64,000 nt of DNA, taken from the NCBI RefSeq assembly GCF_001886185.1, contig NZ_JXLA01000015.1:1-64000 (forward strand), in the 5' to 3' direction. The stretch is from Enterococcus raffinosus. Lineage in GTDB: Bacteria; Bacillota; Bacilli; Lactobacillales; Enterococcaceae. Positions within the stretch are counted from its first letter, which is position 1, and each line of letters begins with the position of its first letter. Both the position numbers and the translations under genes were made by a program. Below, in pieces: positions 19,173 to 28,119 of this stretch. Below the pieces are notes generated by a model. That model was not told the DNA's origin. It saw nothing but the letters and a program-made list of their open reading frames with translations, and ran no database searches.

Positions 19173-19260
19173 AACACAAAATTCTATACCAACTCATTTT
19201 CTATATGAAACATTCACTGTTGACTTTTGAGACAATCAGCAAATGGAAATTTCTCGGATA

Positions 19261-20058
19261 TTAGGTAATATCTGATTTTGAATAGCTCCGTAGGCCAAGA
19301 TACAAAATAAGCCCGTCTAAGACCATCCAGAATAACAGCACCAACCCTACATAAAGAAACGGAAAATCCCAAAATCTCGCCATCATTGAAAAGGACGATA
19401 GCGGGTCGCATAGCTTCAACCATTCAGCTTTTGGAAACAGCTGATAGAGTTGATAAGTGACGGATGGAAAGACGATCAAGCCAATTAGATAAGCAGCTAT
19501 AGTAATACTCGTCTTTTTGGAGAAAACCAAGAGAAGGTATCCAATGGCGATCATCCCAATATAAAGTGGGACAGACAAAACTATTTGAATCATCATTCTT
19601 AGTAATAGACCAAAAGTAAAACCGCCAAAGCCAAATAGAATGATCCCTGCGACCGCACTAACAAATAAGCAGCAGACCGTGTAGGTAAAACAGCAGAGAA
19701 CTCCTGTGATGCATTTTGCAAGGTATACCTGCTTCCGATCAACAAAATAAGACAAGCTGTTTCGAATCGTGCCGGCTGAATAATCCGCACCTAAAATCGC
19801 TACCGCGAAGGTTAAGATGAAGAACGGGAATAGACCATCGTCACGCATCTGTTGAACAAAGGCACCACCGTTTGCTGGGAGTGATCGAGCGGCGCTCGCT
19901 GTAGATTGAACACCAACACCGCCAAAGCCGCTGCCAGAATTCAGCATATTCATTCCGGTAATAAGAATAATCGTCATGCCCGCCAGTAGTACATTGCGAA
20001 CCGCCGATCCCCGTTTCAATCGGTATACATCCGCTCGGATTATATTTTTCAAATCCAT
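19261..20058 (-). CDS. ABC-2 type permease of a bacitracin/lantibiotic-type exporter
   Basis: 265 residues with six predicted membrane segments, the first after a short cytoplasmic N-terminus (about residues 22-40), then a Gly/Ser-rich outer loop and five further helices. The layout matches ABC-2 permeases paired with BcrA-type ATPases, which extrude or flip antimicrobial peptides or lipids. It is immediately downstream of its ATPase, with a terminator after it. The protein appears intact, whereas the ATPase is frameshifted. Confidence 0.85.
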   Translation of the reverse strand: MDLKNIIRADVYRLKRGSAVRNVLLAGMTIILITGMNMLNSGSGFGGVGVQSTASAARSLPANGGAFVQQMRDDGLFPFFILTFAVAILGADYSAGTIRNSLSYFVDRKQVYLAKCITGVLCCFTYTVCCLFVSAVAGIILFGFGGFTFGLLLRMMIQIVLSVPLYIGMIAIGYLLLVFSKKTSITIAAYLIGLIVFPSVTYQLYQLFPKAEWLKLCDPLSSFSMMARFWDFPFLYVGLVLLFWMVLDGLILYLGLRSYSKSDIT

Positions 20059-20062
20059 CTCT

Positions 20063-20290
20063 TTAATCTCTCCCTTCGATAATTTGGATGAAATAATCCT
20101 CCAAGTTGATTTTTACTTCATTAGTAGAATAGATTTTTATCCCATTCTTACTCAACTGTTCTAGGGCTGCCGGCAAGTCGTTCATATAGTCAAACAATCG
20201 AATTTCGTTTTTAGGGTAAACTTCAAATCTATCTTTTTTGATCATTGATTGAAGGATAATCCTTGATTTATCAGCATTATCTACCCTCAT
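20063..20290 (-). pseudogene. Detached C-terminal part of the BcrA-type ABC ATPase
   Basis: A 75-codon frame whose product (opening MRVDNADKSRIILQ, ending LEDYFIQIIEGRD) is the accessory C-terminal domain normally continuous with BcrA-type ATPases. It overlaps the end of the upstream ATPase frame by 14 bp in a different frame. Removing one base from the A8 run (T8 at 20310-20317 on the plus strand) would join them through LEKNTQGHLSMRVD. An ATG at 20290 exists but has only a weak upstream site. Confidence 0.8.
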
Positions 20291-20981
20291 GGAGAGGTGT
20301 CCTTGCGTATTTTTTTTCTAGTTCTTTTGAGGTAAACTCTTTTAAAAGTTGTCCATGGTGAATCACACCATAGTGAGTCGCGACCTGTGTCAGCTCAGAA
20401 AGGATGTGACTTGAGAGCAAAATCGTAATGCCGTGTTCCTGATTTAATCCATGAATAATGTCACGGAATTCGATCATACCAGTTGGATCTAAGCCATTAA
20501 TGGGTTCATCCAAAATCAGCAGCTCCGGCTCACCCATGATCGCTAGAGCCAACCCAAGCCGCTGCTTCATCCCAAGAGAAAACTGATGAAACGGTTTGTC
20601 GCCAGTGTCGCTTAGATTCACCTGCTGCAATACCCGTTCAATTTCCTGTTCTTCAGAACTCCCTCGTTGAATACGGTAATACTCGAGGTTTTCTCGAGCC
20701 GTCAGCTTCGGAAAAAAGGCGGGTGTCTCGATCATGGAACCGATTCGTTTGCGGGCTGAAATCAACTCATTTTTTTCACTGCTGCCAAAAAGTTCGATAC
20801 TTCCGCTCGTAGGCTGGATTAATGCGGTGACCAGTCGCAATAAGGTCGTTTTCCCCGCGCCGTTCTGCCCGATGAAGCCATAGATTTCTCCCCTGTTCAA
20901 TGTCATTGACAGGTTATTTACCGCCCTGCGGCCTGAATACTCTTTAACAAGCTTATTTGTTTTTAAAACTATTTCGTTCAT
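20277..20981 (-). CDS. ABC transporter ATP-binding protein (BcrA type), frameshifted near the C-terminus
   Basis: Nucleotide-binding subunit of the exporter with the permease at 19.3-20.1 kb. Walker A GQNGAGKTT, signature FSLGMKQR, Walker B LLILDEP and the switch His region (ILLSSHILSE) are intact. The start giving MNEIVLKTNKLVKEY is supported by AAAGGAGCC; the ORF runs 37 codons further upstream without support. The frame ends early at LEKKYARTPLHEGR after an A8 run, about 75 residues short of the family length; the missing part lies in the next frame. The ATPase core could still fold. Confidence 0.85.
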   Translation of the reverse strand: MNEIVLKTNKLVKEYSGRRAVNNLSMTLNRGEIYGFIGQNGAGKTTLLRLVTALIQPTSGSIELFGSSEKNELISARKRIGSMIETPAFFPKLTARENLEYYRIQRGSSEEQEIERVLQQVNLSDTGDKPFHQFSLGMKQRLGLALAIMGEPELLILDEPINGLDPTGMIEFRDIIHGLNQEHGITILLSSHILSELTQVATHYGVIHHGQLLKEFTSKELEKKYARTPLHEGR

Positions 20982-21132
20982 TTTATGGCTCCTTTTTTCG
21001 TTCGATACTGCTATTACTATAGCCCTCCAACCTATACCGAACCTTGAATTTTGAGCCTCGATTGCCCTTAACAAATGGAAATCGAACTGCATTGTTTTGA
21101 GTGTTTTTGAAATGAGGAATTTCCTTCATGGA

Positions 21133-21162
21133 GAAAAAAACACCCACCATAATTGGCGAGTG
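21133..21162 (-). terminator. Terminator of the ECF-nucleoside hydrolase operon
   Basis: Minus strand CACTCGCC pairs with GGTGGGTG (two G-U pairs) across AATTAT, followed by seven T residues; 39 bp after the hydrolase stop. Confidence 0.85.
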
Positions 21163-21200
21163 CAGGGGGATCTGTCTTCAAATTTGCATTAAAACTTGGT

Positions 21201-22136
21201 TTATTGCCCTTGGCTATCAAACCATGCTAAAGCGTTCTTCAATACCTCAACAAATTTTTCACGATGTACTTCTTTTAAAACGAATGTGTTCTTATCAGCT
21301 GAAGCAATTCTTCGAAAATCACCATAGGTCAATCCCCGCGCGGGAGACTCATCTGTAATGACATGAATATCTGCGAAGCTTCCTTCGAAGATCTCTGGTT
21401 TTAATAGATAGACTATCGCGCATAGATCATGAATCGGAGAGTCTAAAAAGCCGAATTGACGACCCGACTGGTTATAAAAGGACAACAGCTCATACGCTAA
21501 GTGACTGACTTTTCCTTTATTCTTAAGCTGTTCAATCTCAGTAACGGTGATCTCAGCCTTTTCCGTCACGTCTAAACCAGACATGATAATTGGGATACCG
21601 CTTTGAAAAACAATCTCCGCGGCATCTGGATCAACGTAAATATTAAATTCGGCTAGCGGTGTTTGATTGCCGTGATGAAGCCCGCCCCCCATCAAAGATA
21701 TTTCTTCAACCAGAGGAAGGACCTCGGGGTAATTTTTGATGAGCAAGGCGATATTGGTCAAGGGACCTAGGGCAACCAATGTAACAGGTTCATTGGTTTT
21801 TAGAATCGTCTCCGCTAAAAACTGAACACCGTTGGTTGAACAGATCGGGTAATCCGCACCATCAAAATAGGGCCCATCCATTCCAGAAGCCCCGTGAGCT
21901 TCAGGGGCAGTCTGGAGTGCCTTAACTAAAGGACCTGCTTGTCCTGATGCCAAAGGAACCTCAACATTTAAAAAGCTTAAAACATTTTTCGCGTTATCTG
22001 TGACCTTCTTCAGCGTTTGATTGCCGCCGATCGTAGTGATTCCCAACACAGTAAAATGCTCTGGATTCGCTAGAGCGGCAATGAGCGCCAGCGCATCGTC
22101 ATGACCTGGATCGCAGTCAATCAGAAGATTTTTCAT
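21201..22136 (-). CDS. Nucleoside hydrolase (IunH/RihA family)
   Basis: Splits ribonucleosides into base and ribose in the cytoplasm. 311 residues, typical length. The N-terminal DCDPGHDD (residues 7-14) is the calcium-binding signature; the substrate-binding Asp/Asn region around EFNIYVDPDAAEIV and the later DSPIHDLCAIVYLL histidine motif are both present. It overlaps the upstream ECF ATPase gene by ATGA, so transport and hydrolysis are coupled. The context suggests that the ECF transporter imports nucleosides, or releases a base or ribose used with it. Confidence 0.93.
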   Translation of the reverse strand: MKNLLIDCDPGHDDALALIAALANPEHFTVLGITTIGGNQTLKKVTDNAKNVLSFLNVEVPLASGQAGPLVKALQTAPEAHGASGMDGPYFDGADYPICSTNGVQFLAETILKTNEPVTLVALGPLTNIALLIKNYPEVLPLVEEISLMGGGLHHGNQTPLAEFNIYVDPDAAEIVFQSGIPIIMSGLDVTEKAEITVTEIEQLKNKGKVSHLAYELLSFYNQSGRQFGFLDSPIHDLCAIVYLLKPEIFEGSFADIHVITDESPARGLTYGDFRRIASADKNTFVLKEVHREKFVEVLKNALAWFDSQGQ

Positions 22137-22930
22137 GTGGTAACCTTCTTTCCTAGTTCATCCATCGTCATGATGCCTTCAAAGCCCAACGCTTTCGCTA
22201 ATTGACAAATATATGGCTGCTTTAAGGCACTGACCCTTAGGATTTTTTCATCCCAAAAAATTTCTCTCGGTGTTCCTTCTTTTTGTAATTGCTTCTGGGC
22301 AAAAACTAACACGCGTTGAAATTCCTTAATTACAAACTCCATATCATGTGTGATGGTAATAACAGTTTTATTCTTGGCCGTTAATTCCTTAATTAGTTGA
22401 CCTAACAATTCTGTCGATTCGCGGTCTTGACCAGCCGTTGGTTCATCCAGTATCACAACCTTAGGGTCCATAGCCATAACCGCGGCAATGGTGATAAATT
22501 TTCTCTTTGAATAAGGTAAATTATAGGGGTGTTCCTTCAGGACTTCTGTTAAGCCGCATAACTCGGCTGCTTCCTCCACCCGCTCTTTAACAATAGAGGT
22601 AGATAGTTTTTGCTTTTTCGGACCGAAGGCGATTTCCTTTTCAATGCTCTCTTGAAAAATTTGATCGTCTGGATTTTGAAAAACATAGCCGACGTGCTTT
22701 GCCATTTGAGCGGTAGTAAGTGTGTGCGTTTCTTTTTCATCAATTAAGACTCGTCCTTTAGTTGGTCGCAATAGACCGTTCATTAATTTGACCGTTGTTG
22801 TTTTACCAGCACCATTTTGTCCTATGATAGCCACAGATTCTCCTAATTGAAAGTCCGCCGAGATGTTCTGGACTGCCTCAAAGCCATTGGGATAGGTAAA
22901 GCTGACATTTTCTAAGGTTAAGACATTCAT
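22133..22930 (-). CDS. ECF transporter ATP-binding protein (second ATPase) with altered signature motif
   Basis: One of the two ATPases energising an energy-coupling-factor transporter. 265 residues with Walker A GQNGAGKTT, Q-loop, Walker B VVILDEP and switch His (ITHDM). The ABC signature, normally LSGGQ, is replaced by LPYSKRK before ITIAAVMAMDP. Its partner keeps LSGGQ, so probably only one composite site is fully catalytic. The ORF starts ATG behind AAGGAGG and overlaps both neighbours by ATGA. Confidence 0.92.
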   Translation of the reverse strand: MNVLTLENVSFTYPNGFEAVQNISADFQLGESVAIIGQNGAGKTTTVKLMNGLLRPTKGRVLIDEKETHTLTTAQMAKHVGYVFQNPDDQIFQESIEKEIAFGPKKQKLSTSIVKERVEEAAELCGLTEVLKEHPYNLPYSKRKFITIAAVMAMDPKVVILDEPTAGQDRESTELLGQLIKELTAKNKTVITITHDMEFVIKEFQRVLVFAQKQLQKEGTPREIFWDEKILRVSALKQPYICQLAKALGFEGIMTMDELGKKVTT

Positions 22931-23766
22931 GATACGGCGCCTCCTTTTAGTTTTCTGATTGCTTCAGCCATCGTAATTGGCACAGCGTCTGTTTGCTTTA
23001 GCTGCTTTAAATAGAACAGCGCTACCTGCGGCAAGGAACCACCGTGTATTAAAATGTCAGGATCGCTTAAAACCTGGTGGGCGGTCCCATGCTTTATGAC
23101 TTGTCCCTCTTCTAATAGAATAATTTCATCACAATACTCGGCTAATAGATCCACCTTATGTTCAATCACGACGATCGTCTTTCCTTGTTTTTTTAGTTTG
23201 GCGATAATTTCAAAAACTTCTTCCGTACTTTGTGGGTCTAGCTGTGAAGTCGGCTCATCAAGAAGAATTACCTCCGGATCTAACGCAACAATCGAGGCCA
23301 AGGCGACACGTTGTTTTTGTCCGCCGGAAAGCTCGAAAGGGTTCTTTTCTTTTAACTCCTCTAGCTTGAAGAGTGCTAATAATTCCTGTACCTTTTTGCC
23401 CATGACTTCTACGGATAGACCAATATTTTCCATCCCGTAGGCCAGCTCTTCCTCCACTGTATCCTTTACTCCAGAGATTTGAGTGAACGGATTTTGTGAA
23501 GAATAGCCGATCTCAGCAGCCAGTGCACCGATATTGTATTCTTGAATAGATTTGCCCTTATAAGCGACTGTGCCCTTCAGCTCTCCTAAAAACATCGCAG
23601 GAATGAAGCCTCGCATGATATTACACAGTGTGGTCTTCCCTGATTGATTGCTGCCGATCAATCCATAAACTTTCCCTGCCTCAATGGATAGGTCAACATT
23701 TTTGATCGTCGCCTCAGCATCTAATGGGTATCGATACGTAACATTTTCAAGTTCAATTATGCTCAT
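22927..23766 (-). CDS. ECF transporter ATP-binding protein (first ATPase)
   Basis: About 279 residues with Walker A GSNQSGKTT, canonical signature LSGGQKQR, Walker B VILLDEP and switch His VIEHK. The start giving MSIIELENV is chosen because it overlaps the EcfT stop by ATGA and has AGGAGGG upstream; the frame extends 14 codons further into ecfT. Partners are the ATPase downstream, EcfT upstream, and the S-component at 24.5-25.1 kb. Confidence 0.93.
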   Translation of the reverse strand: MSIIELENVTYRYPLDAEATIKNVDLSIEAGKVYGLIGSNQSGKTTLCNIMRGFIPAMFLGELKGTVAYKGKSIQEYNIGALAAEIGYSSQNPFTQISGVKDTVEEELAYGMENIGLSVEVMGKKVQELLALFKLEELKEKNPFELSGGQKQRVALASIVALDPEVILLDEPTSQLDPQSTEEVFEIIAKLKKQGKTIVVIEHKVDLLAEYCDEIILLEEGQVIKHGTAHQVLSDPDILIHGGSLPQVALFYLKQLKQTDAVPITMAEAIRKLKGGAVS

Positions 23767-24500
23767 AATGGCCCTCCTACAAAATATGCGATTAATCCTG
23801 AGAGACAAAGAATCACGACAATATAATCCACTGCGGTTTTTTTAACTGAGTAATAGGCCGTCTTCCGGATTGGCGCAGAAAATCCACGAGCCTCCAAGGT
23901 CAATACGCGTTCATCTGTTTGCTGGATGGAGGTTAATACTAATGGTCCCATCATAGGGATAAACGCCTTCATACGAACAAGAACAGAGCCTTCTGTCTCT
24001 ATCCCTCGTGCCCGCTGCGCACCTGAGATCGTGCGCGAAAGCTTGCTCATTTGAGGAACCAATTGAATCGTCGCAGAAATAACAAAGGTTACCTTCTTTG
24101 GAATCCTAGCTTTTTCTAACGCTGAAACGATATCCTTCACACTAGTGACCTGAAAGAACCAGATAATAATGGAGCTGATCGCTACAATTCGTGAGGATAA
24201 GCCAATGCTTGTGGCCAACCCGATTTGAGAATAGCCGATAAACCACCAGATCGATTGACTGTCCTCGTTTTGCACGATAAATACCTGAACTAGAAAAATA
24301 AACAACACAATGATAAAAATAGATTTAAAAAAGGTAGCTAAAAATCGGCCTATATTCCCCGAACAGAGGCTCAATAAGAGAGAAAGTCCAAACAATACAT
24401 ACTGCACCACATTAGCTGTCGAGAACATACTGATGATGATTACAGTCAGAACAATCATTAATTTTGTTGATGGGTACCATTGATCGATCGATTTAGCCAT
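23763..24500 (-). CDS. ecfT: ECF transporter transmembrane protein EcfT
   Basis: Scaffold membrane subunit linking the two ATPases to the substrate-binding S-component. 245 residues with about five membrane helices and long cytoplasmic coupling helices carrying the two Ala-Arg-Gly motifs (GAQRARGIE and LEARGF) known to contact ATPases. It overlaps the S-component by 8 bp and the first ATPase by ATGA. Having its own T, A and S genes in one operon marks a dedicated (group I) transporter. Confidence 0.92.
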   Translation of the reverse strand: MAKSIDQWYPSTKLMIVLTVIIISMFSTANVVQYVLFGLSLLLSLCSGNIGRFLATFFKSIFIIVLFIFLVQVFIVQNEDSQSIWWFIGYSQIGLATSIGLSSRIVAISSIIIWFFQVTSVKDIVSALEKARIPKKVTFVISATIQLVPQMSKLSRTISGAQRARGIETEGSVLVRMKAFIPMMGPLVLTSIQQTDERVLTLEARGFSAPIRKTAYYSVKKTAVDYIVVILCLSGLIAYFVGGPL

Positions 24501-25101
24501 GCTTCAGGACCTCCTTGCTAATGTAAGGTGCGCCATAATTCAGTTTAATTAAAAAGCGTGGAGGAATACGTTTGACCACTAAAAAGCTGATCGCAAAATT
24601 CAAGATCGTATTGATCGTACCAGTAATCATATTTGTTGAAAAAACGGAGTCCCATAGCTGACGGCCAGCCGCTAGAAAGGCCGCGGTCACCAAGTCTGTC
24701 CCTGCTCCTGTAATCCCGCCAAACATAAATACAGTCACGACTGCAGCTGTCCCAGCAGAAACGATCGTTAATACTCCGCAAGCCACGATTATCCCGATTA
24801 GATGATTAAAAAATTTAAAGCGTGAGAAAAAGCCGGCAAAAAGGCCAATACTCATAGAAACTAGACCATAAGGAATCGCAACTGGATTCAGCATGCCGTT
24901 TACTACATTTCCTAAAAACCCTGTCATCAACCCAACCCACGGACCAGCGACCATTGCTACCAAATATGTACCAATTTGATCAATAAAAACTGGAAGCTTT
25001 AATATCGTACACAGTTGATAACCTACAACATTCAATGAAACACCTACAGGAATCAGCATCAATGCCTGCAGCCCAAAGTCATATCTTAAACCTCGTTTCA
25101 T
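24493..25101 (-). CDS. ECF transporter substrate-binding S-component, probable nucleoside specificity
   Basis: 202 residues with about six membrane helices, the size and hydrophobicity of S-components. It is the first gene of the operon S-T-A-A-nucleoside hydrolase. The AVVTVFMFGGITGAGTD loop is distinctive, but I do not recognise a named substrate family. The hydrolase makes a nucleoside the best guess; this is inference from context. The ribosome site AGGAG lies before ATG. A TATACT -10-like box lies about 70 bp upstream. Confidence 0.82.
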   Translation of the reverse strand: MKRGLRYDFGLQALMLIPVGVSLNVVGYQLCTILKLPVFIDQIGTYLVAMVAGPWVGLMTGFLGNVVNGMLNPVAIPYGLVSMSIGLFAGFFSRFKFFNHLIGIIVACGVLTIVSAGTAAVVTVFMFGGITGAGTDLVTAAFLAAGRQLWDSVFSTNMITGTINTILNFAISFLVVKRIPPRFLIKLNYGAPYISKEVLKHG

Positions 25102-25189
25102 TTCTTCTCCTACTTTCCTTTTTTAGAAAACAAGCCGTCTCTGTAAGGGCTTCCTTCCTTTTTTTCTTAGTATAATCAAAATGAAAATG

Positions 25190-25217
25190 CCACGAAAGGT
25201 CACATGTCCTTTCGTGG
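25190..25217 (-). terminator. Terminator of the Crp/Fnr-type regulator gene
   Basis: A perfect 10-bp stem, CCACGAAAGG with CCTTTCGTGG, is followed in the minus direction by a T-rich stretch. It separates the regulator from the ECF operon promoter. Confidence 0.8.
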
Positions 25218-25233
25218 CGGAAATACCCAATTT

Positions 25234-25938
25234 TCAAATATGGATCAAATGCTCCTGTAATCTTTGCCGTTCATTCGGCCCGATATAAATTTTACGGTTT
25301 CTGCTGCTGATTTCTTGATTGTCTCGCAGCTTCTTTAAGGAGCGCCCGACGGTTCGAACACTCATACCCAGCTTATTCCCAATCTTTTCTCGGTTTTCCT
25401 TCACCTCAATGAAATCAGTCGTAGTACCCGCCTGCTTGTCATAGTACTCAACGAGAAAATAGCGGAGTCGGTCCACGCCTTCAAGCTGATAAAAAAGACC
25501 ATCATTTCCTGAGCGATGATACAAATCCTCTGCTAAAAGATTTGCGCTTAGCCTTAATAAATCTAAGTCCTGCATGATCCATTGATAGACTGTCGCAGAT
25601 GGAACACGTACCGCGTCAACATCAGCGGCGCAAGTAACCGTCGCGATGATTTCCTCTTTCTGAGCTAACGTTTCCAGAAGCCCGATGCTGCCATTCGTTT
25701 CATCAAGTTGGAAATAGTCATACTCGCTGCCGTCTTCATATTCTCTTATCCCGACGGCTACGCCACTACGAATAAAATAGATATATTCTGGAAATTCACC
25801 ACGTGTGACGATCTGCTCATTGTTTTTAAACTTTACACTCGTATACTTGTCGCCTAGCCTATCTTGGATTTTAGTATAGTTAAACCGCTTCTCACTCCCG
25901 TAAAGCTGCCACATTTTTTTTAATCGATTCCTCTCCAA
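25234..25938 (-). CDS. Crp/Fnr-family transcription regulator
   Basis: 234 residues: an N-terminal cyclic-nucleotide-binding beta-barrel (about 30-140, with IVTRGEFPEYIYFIRSG) and a C-terminal winged helix (recognition region GNKLGMSVRTVGRSLKKL). There is no N-terminal Cys cluster of the oxygen-sensing Fnr type. The TTG start at 25938 has AGGAG six bases upstream, whereas the ATG eight codons later is too far from any ribosome site. It is monocistronic with a promoter and terminator of its own, and could regulate the neighbouring ECF operon. Confidence 0.9.
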   Translation of the reverse strand: MERNRLKKMWQLYGSEKRFNYTKIQDRLGDKYTSVKFKNNEQIVTRGEFPEYIYFIRSGVAVGIREYEDGSEYDYFQLDETNGSIGLLETLAQKEEIIATVTCAADVDAVRVPSATVYQWIMQDLDLLRLSANLLAEDLYHRSGNDGLFYQLEGVDRLRYFLVEYYDKQAGTTTDFIEVKENREKIGNKLGMSVRTVGRSLKKLRDNQEISSRNRKIYIGPNERQRLQEHLIHI

Positions 25939-26005
25939 TAGCGTCTCCTCTCAATTTTCCATCATCCAGTTACCCTCAGCATCCTGTTCATTGACTGTTT
26001 TAATG

Positions 26006-26033
26006 ACTATAGCATACGCACGTATCCTGACAA
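26006..26033 (-). promoter_or_regulatory. Promoter of the Crp/Fnr-type regulator
   Basis: Minus-strand TTGTCA, 16-bp spacer, TATAGT; about 68 bp upstream of the regulator start. Confidence 0.6.
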
Positions 26034-26049
26034 TACCAACAGTATCTCC

Positions 26050-27372
26050 TTACCCAATTTTTCTGCTGCCGTTGTGTCCTTCCTTTTTAAGGGGAAGTCG
26101 AAGAGTGAACTTCGTTGTCTCATTTAGGGTACTCTCCACCTTGATCGAACCATCTAATTGCTCTACGATACTTCGCGCAATAGAAAGGCCTAACCCATAG
26201 CTACCTGTGTGCTTTTGACGAACCTCGTTGGTCCGATAAAAGCGATCAAAAAGCTTGGGAAGATCCTCCTCAGTGATCCCAGCCCCAGTATTAGTAAAGG
26301 TTATTTTGATTTCCTTCGCTTTTGATTCCATCAATACATCAAAGGTTCCCTTTTCATCGGTGTATTTCCCAGCATTCTCGATGAAAATATCGAAAAGCTG
26401 CTGTAGCAGAGCTGCATCGGATTTTACGACTACTTTGGTCAGCTTTTGATTGACCGTAATTGATTTCGCCGCAAAGATCGTCTCGTAATTCGATAATGTA
26501 TCCCTTAACAGCTCGTCAATAGAAAATTTCGTGAAGGTCATTTGCTCAAAAAGATTGTCCGTTTTCGCAATCGTCAGCATTTTGTTCACTAGTCCATTCA
26601 TCCGCTCTGTTCCCCGCGAAATATTGTCCAGCCAGTTTAATTGTTCCTGTATCGTGTCTTCCTGACTAGAATAGAGAACACCAACATTGGTGGAAATAAT
26701 ACTTAACGGCGTCTTCAATTCATGGGAGGCATCTGCGATAAACTGTTTTTGCTTTCGCCAAGCTTCCTCCATCGGAGCAATGGCACGATTCGTGAAATAA
26801 ATGATGATCAGGAAAAAGAAGAGCAGTAAGCCCACTCCTACAACCACTAAGGTCATTGAAAGAGAAGCCAAGCTCTTTTTCGAGTCTGTTATATCTAAAA
26901 AACGCATCAGGTAGGTCGCATCATTTTTGCTGATATTCTTGTCCGCGTCCTCATAGTCAAAATCTGCGATAGCCGGTGCAACCATGTATTGCCATTCTCG
27001 ACCATTCATTTTTAGAGTACCGCCTTCTTGATTCTTCCATGCGTATTTAGCTGCTTTTTTATACTGTTTTTTTGACAGCTCTAAGGCAGAATCAATCATG
27101 ATCGGCTTGCCGTTTTCATCCACCAGCATGTTGAAATAAACCCCTGCACCAGTGACAATCCGATTTATCTCCATGGTGTCGGCAGGTTTCTCATCAAAGG
27201 TCACTTTGCCGCCGGTGATTCGCAGCTGCTCCGCCTGATTCAATTTATCCAGATTATCGGACTGCTGCTTCAAGTAGGTCGTGATAAAAATTGTTGTGAA
27301 GGCTGCGATCAAAATGATCGCTACAAATCCTGTCGTCATCAGGATCAGACGTTTCTTAAATTGATTAATCAT
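26050..27372 (-). CDS. Sensor histidine kinase of an OmpR-type two-component system
   Basis: Two membrane helices (about residues 8-30 and 165-190) flank an extracellular sensor of about 130 residues. A HisKA domain follows with DASHELKTPLS (phospho-His), then the N-box FIENAGKYT, G1 GAGITEEDL, the F-box LFDRFYR and G2 GSYGLGLSIAR. The kinase is therefore complete. The start giving MINQFKKR overlaps the regulator stop; an ATG four codons upstream is equally possible, because neither has a clear ribosome site. It is co-transcribed with its regulator. Confidence 0.93.
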   Translation of the reverse strand: MINQFKKRLILMTTGFVAIILIAAFTTIFITTYLKQQSDNLDKLNQAEQLRITGGKVTFDEKPADTMEINRIVTGAGVYFNMLVDENGKPIMIDSALELSKKQYKKAAKYAWKNQEGGTLKMNGREWQYMVAPAIADFDYEDADKNISKNDATYLMRFLDITDSKKSLASLSMTLVVVGVGLLLFFFLIIIYFTNRAIAPMEEAWRKQKQFIADASHELKTPLSIISTNVGVLYSSQEDTIQEQLNWLDNISRGTERMNGLVNKMLTIAKTDNLFEQMTFTKFSIDELLRDTLSNYETIFAAKSITVNQKLTKVVVKSDAALLQQLFDIFIENAGKYTDEKGTFDVLMESKAKEIKITFTNTGAGITEEDLPKLFDRFYRTNEVRQKHTGSYGLGLSIARSIVEQLDGSIKVESTLNETTKFTLRLPLKKEGHNGSRKIG

Positions 27373-28057
27373 TGATGTCACCATTTGAAAATTCTAGGCA
27401 ATAGCCTAGATTCCGTACCACCTTAATCTGTGTCCTACTGTTAACCTGTCTTAATTTCTTCCTTAAAAGAGAGACATGCATTTCCACATGATTGTACTCA
27501 GCCTCTGAATCATAGCCCCACACCTTCTCGATGATCTGATCTTTTGAAAACAATCTCGGATAATTGGTCACTAAAATTTCTAAAATATTTGCTTCCTTTT
27601 TCGTTAAGCGAAGCGCTTCGGTGTGCGTTTTCAAACTCAAATTATAGGGATTTAGTTCAAAATCACCAAAAGTGAGAATTCCATCGATCTTGAATTCTCC
27701 TTTTCTTCGTCCTAAGGCTTTTAGTCTTGCGATCAATTCCTGATACTGAAACGGCTTGCACAAATAGTCATCCGCTCCACTATTCAAACCATCAACACGA
27801 TCCTCCAGCTCGCCCTTTGCAGTCAGCATGAGTATGGGAATATCAATGCCCTCCTCTCTTGCTTCTTTTAACATTGTCAATCCATCCTTTTTCGGAAGCA
27901 TAATGTCAAGAATCGCTAGATCATACACCCCTGAGCGTAAGCAATCGCCCCCATACTCTCCGTCATCGGCTAGATCAACTAAGTAGCCTTGTTTTCTTAA
28001 AATTTGTGCCGTCGCTTCTGCAAGCATCGACTCATCTTCTACAAGTAAAACTCTCAT
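27365..28057 (-). CDS. OmpR/PhoB-family response regulator
   Basis: 230 residues. The receiver domain has acidic residues EDE near the N-terminus, the phospho-acceptor Asp in AILDIMLPKKDG, Thr in LMLTAKG and Lys in LCKPF. The C-terminal winged-helix domain (SLKTHTEALRLTKKEANILEILV through VWGYDSEAEYNHVEMHVS) binds DNA. The operon promoter carries an 11-bp direct repeat that recurs, inverted, at the divergent gene, suggesting autoregulation and control of that neighbour. Confidence 0.95.
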   Translation of the reverse strand: MRVLLVEDESMLAEATAQILRKQGYLVDLADDGEYGGDCLRSGVYDLAILDIMLPKKDGLTMLKEAREEGIDIPILMLTAKGELEDRVDGLNSGADDYLCKPFQYQELIARLKALGRRKGEFKIDGILTFGDFELNPYNLSLKTHTEALRLTKKEANILEILVTNYPRLFSKDQIIEKVWGYDSEAEYNHVEMHVSLLRKKLRQVNSRTQIKVVRNLGYCLEFSNGDIND

Positions 28058-28100
28058 TTACTGTCCTCCTTACCACTCAGCGTCTCCCTCATTATATAAG

Positions 28101-28119
28101 ATGAAGCTCTAATGAAGCT
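28101..28119 (-). promoter_or_regulatory. Direct-repeat operator and promoter of the two-component operon
   Basis: Two copies of AGCTTCAT (minus strand) spaced exactly 11 bp apart, as OmpR/PhoB-type boxes are, end two or three bases before TATATAAT. The box thus occupies the -35 position, typical of activation by such regulators. Confidence 0.75.
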
